Of a stretch of 8,253 bases of DNA, positions 7,142 to 8,253 are shown one piece after another. Source of the stretch: an uncultured bacterium. Its GTDB lineage: Bacteria > Desulfobacterota > Desulfobulbia > Desulfobulbales > Desulfobulbaceae. The translations under genes were made by a program, and so were the position numbers. The DNA lies in assembly GCA_903896915.1 (NCBI GenBank), contig CAITZN010000285.1, positions 1 to 8,253 of the forward strand. The letters are read 5' to 3'. Under the pieces are notes generated by a model. That model was not told the DNA's origin. It searched no databases and worked only from the letters and a program-made list of their open reading frames with translations. The number at the start of each line of letters is the position of its first letter. The first letter of the stretch is position 1.

Positions 7142-7768
7142 ATGAATTTCGACATCAACACCTTCATGCAGCAACTGATCATTCAGGCGCCTCCTCTGCT
7201 CTTCGCCCTGACCATACATGAGCTGGCGCATGGCTATGTGGCCTACCGGCTGGGCGACCCTACCGCTAAAAACGAAGGACGGTTGACGCTCAATCCGCTC
7301 AAACACCTCGACCCATGGGGGGTACTGGCCTTCATAATCATGAAAATCGGCTGGGCCAAACCTGTCCCGGTCAACCCCCGCTATTTCAAAAATCCGCAGA
7401 AGGACATGCTGCTGGTAGCCCTGGCAGGACCGGGGTCAAACCTGCTCCTCGCCATTGCCAGCGCCGCCCTCGCTCACCTGCTGGTGGCCCTCTATTTCCT
7501 GCCCATCTTCATCCTCCAACCACTGGTATCCATGCTGGCCGCCAGCGTCTGGATCAACATTATGCTGGCGGTCTTCAACTGCATTCCCATCCCGCCACTA
7601 GACGGCTCCAAGGTGCTGATGAGCCTCTTGCCGGCTAGGGCTGCGCACAGTTACGCCAAGCTCGAGCCCTTCGGCTTCCTGTTGCTTCTTGGCCTTTTTT
7701 ACACCGGCATTATCAGCTGGATCATCATGCCGATCATCCGGTTTTCCAACACCCTGCTGCTGGGATAA
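7142..7768 (+). CDS. Site-2 protease family protein (peptidase M50)
   Basis: This is a 208-residue integral-membrane zinc metalloprotease of the compact M50 type, without a PDZ domain. The catalytic HELAH lies at residues 26-30 (H26, E27, H30) in the first membrane segment. It is followed by GYVAYRLGDPTAKNEGRLTL, characteristic of this subfamily, then LAGPGSN at 94-100 and the third zinc ligand region NCIPIPPLDG at 146-155, with D154 the expected ligand. Hydrophobic stretches at about 11-30, 58-70, 90-125, 128-150 and 176-203 fit four to six membrane helices. Relatives of full RseP size cleave anti-sigma factors, but the substrate of these short forms is generally unknown. ATG 7142 fits the family N-terminus; GGAGAG lies 11 bases upstream. 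The gene follows the fusion gene after 115 bases with no visible terminator or strong promoter, so they may be cotranscribed. Confidence 0.93.
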   Translation: MNFDINTFMQQLIIQAPPLLFALTIHELAHGYVAYRLGDPTAKNEGRLTLNPLKHLDPWGVLAFIIMKIGWAKPVPVNPRYFKNPQKDMLLVALAGPGSNLLLAIASAALAHLLVALYFLPIFILQPLVSMLAASVWINIMLAVFNCIPIPPLDGSKVLMSLLPARAAHSYAKLEPFGFLLLLGLFYTGIISWIIMPIIRFSNTLLLG

Positions 7769-7799
7769 AAAAAACGGGGCCGGAAATCTCCGGCCCCGT
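7767..7799 (-). terminator. Strong intrinsic terminator for the FadL-family gene, in a convergent junction
   Basis: ACGGGGCCGGA (7774-7784) and TCCGGCCCCGT (7789-7799) form a perfect 11-bp GC-rich stem with a 4-base loop. On the minus strand the stem runs into a T-tract (complement of 7767-7774), giving a textbook terminator 28 bases after the stop of the 7827..8253 gene. On the plus strand the hairpin follows the protease stop directly but is trailed by CAGTAATTATC, without a T-tract, so termination in that direction would be weaker. Confidence 0.92.
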
Positions 7800-7826
7800 C
7801 AGTAATTATCAGAAAGAAATGTACGA

Positions 7827-8253
7827 TTACAGCTTGTACGTCAGCCCCACGGTCACCAGATGGGCAGCGCCCCCGTCAAAGTTCCCGTTAACCCCGCCAG
7901 AAGTACCCATCTCGCTTCGGCTCGCCTTGACATCATAGAGATAGGCGGCTCCAAGCTCCATATCCTTACTGACCTTATACCGTACCCCCAGCGAATAGAG
8001 CAGGGCATCGGAGTCCGGTAGTTCAAAACCCAGGGTTGAACTCGGGATCGGATTCTTATCGATGGCAAAACCGGCCATGAGTATCCAGTTATTCTTCATG
8101 TCGTAACTGACACTCAGGCGCCAAGCGTCGGTGTCGGACCAGTTTTTAGTTATAGGTGAGTCAAAATTGGAAAAAGGAGAAGGACTACTATATGCTGTTG
8201 AATAGTTAAAATCCAAATTTTTATAAGCAGACCAGAAGGTACGGTCATATGCC
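7827..8253 (-). CDS. OmpP1/FadL-family outer-membrane transport protein, C-terminal 141 residues (5' end off the window)
   Basis: The minus-strand frame is open from the right edge (last whole codon ends at 8252) to TAA 7827-7829. It encodes alternating amphipathic beta-strands rich in Tyr, Gly and Ser. Several stretches match the C-terminal barrel of FadL/TodX-type porins, which carry hydrophobic compounds such as long-chain fatty acids across the outer membrane. These are an RTFWSAYKNLDFNYS strand near the visible start, ITKNWSDTDAWRLSVSYDM, NNWILMAGFAIDKNPIP, then LPDSDALLYSLGVRYKVS and MELGAAYLYDVKASRSE, ending NGNFDGGAAHLVTVGLTYKL. The N-terminal signal peptide and hatch domain lie outside the window. 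The last residue is Leu, not the usual terminal Phe or Trp of outer-membrane barrels. The substrate cannot be inferred. The gene has its own strong terminator. Confidence 0.85.
   Translation of the reverse strand, partial: AYDRTFWSAYKNLDFNYSTAYSSPSPFSNFDSPITKNWSDTDAWRLSVSYDMKNNWILMAGFAIDKNPIPSSTLGFELPDSDALLYSLGVRYKVSKDMELGAAYLYDVKASRSEMGTSGGVNGNFDGGAAHLVTVGLTYKL

Overview
The window looks like a chromosomal housekeeping segment of a Gram-negative bacterium, most likely from the Desulfobacterota (the former Deltaproteobacteria; the Desulfobulbales are plausible). Three things point there: the DHH-CBS-CBS-nucleotidyltransferase fusion followed by a small M50 site-2 protease, an IF2 G domain with the wording GVMDQTKEA rather than GVMPQT, and an outer-membrane FadL-type barrel. 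The taxon is inferred from family knowledge; no search was run. I see no insertion sequence, phage gene, CRISPR array or other sign of recent transfer.

Left half (1..4034, minus strand): a transcription/translation operon, read from right to left. It starts with a sigma70-type promoter (4006..4034) and a tRNA-Gly(CCC) gene with an encoded CCA end (3906..3981). A short intrinsic terminator (3801..3822) lies between the tRNA and rimP (3250..3768). Then come nusA (1755..3164), ylxR overlapping the nusA stop (1549..1755), and infB (start 1508, running off the left edge). The order tRNA-rimP-nusA-ylxR-infB resembles the E. coli metY-rimP-nusA-infB operon, but with a glycine tRNA instead of the initiator tRNA. 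The products work in ribosome maturation (RimP), transcription elongation and antitermination (NusA), RNA binding (YlxR) and translation initiation (IF2).

Centre (3982..4338): a 357-base divergent intergenic region. It holds the tRNA promoter on the minus strand, an imperfect inverted repeat, and a strong plus-strand promoter (TTTACA-16-TATAAT). The -10 box of that promoter ends only 7 bases before the most credible ATG of the next gene, so that mRNA may be leaderless.

Right half (4339..8253): an 895-residue fusion protein (DHH/DHHA1 phosphoesterase, two CBS domains, class II tRNA nucleotidyltransferase/poly(A) polymerase) is followed on the same strand by a 208-residue M50 site-2 protease. 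A strong hairpin with a T-tract on the minus strand (7767..7799) separates the protease from a convergent gene whose 3' end (7827..8253) encodes the C-terminal part of an OmpP1/FadL-family outer-membrane protein.

Most of this is conserved core gene content. The items most worth a second look are the multidomain RNA-metabolism fusion with all its visible active-site motifs intact, its apparently leaderless start, and the tRNA-terminator-rimP arrangement, which could act as an attenuator.
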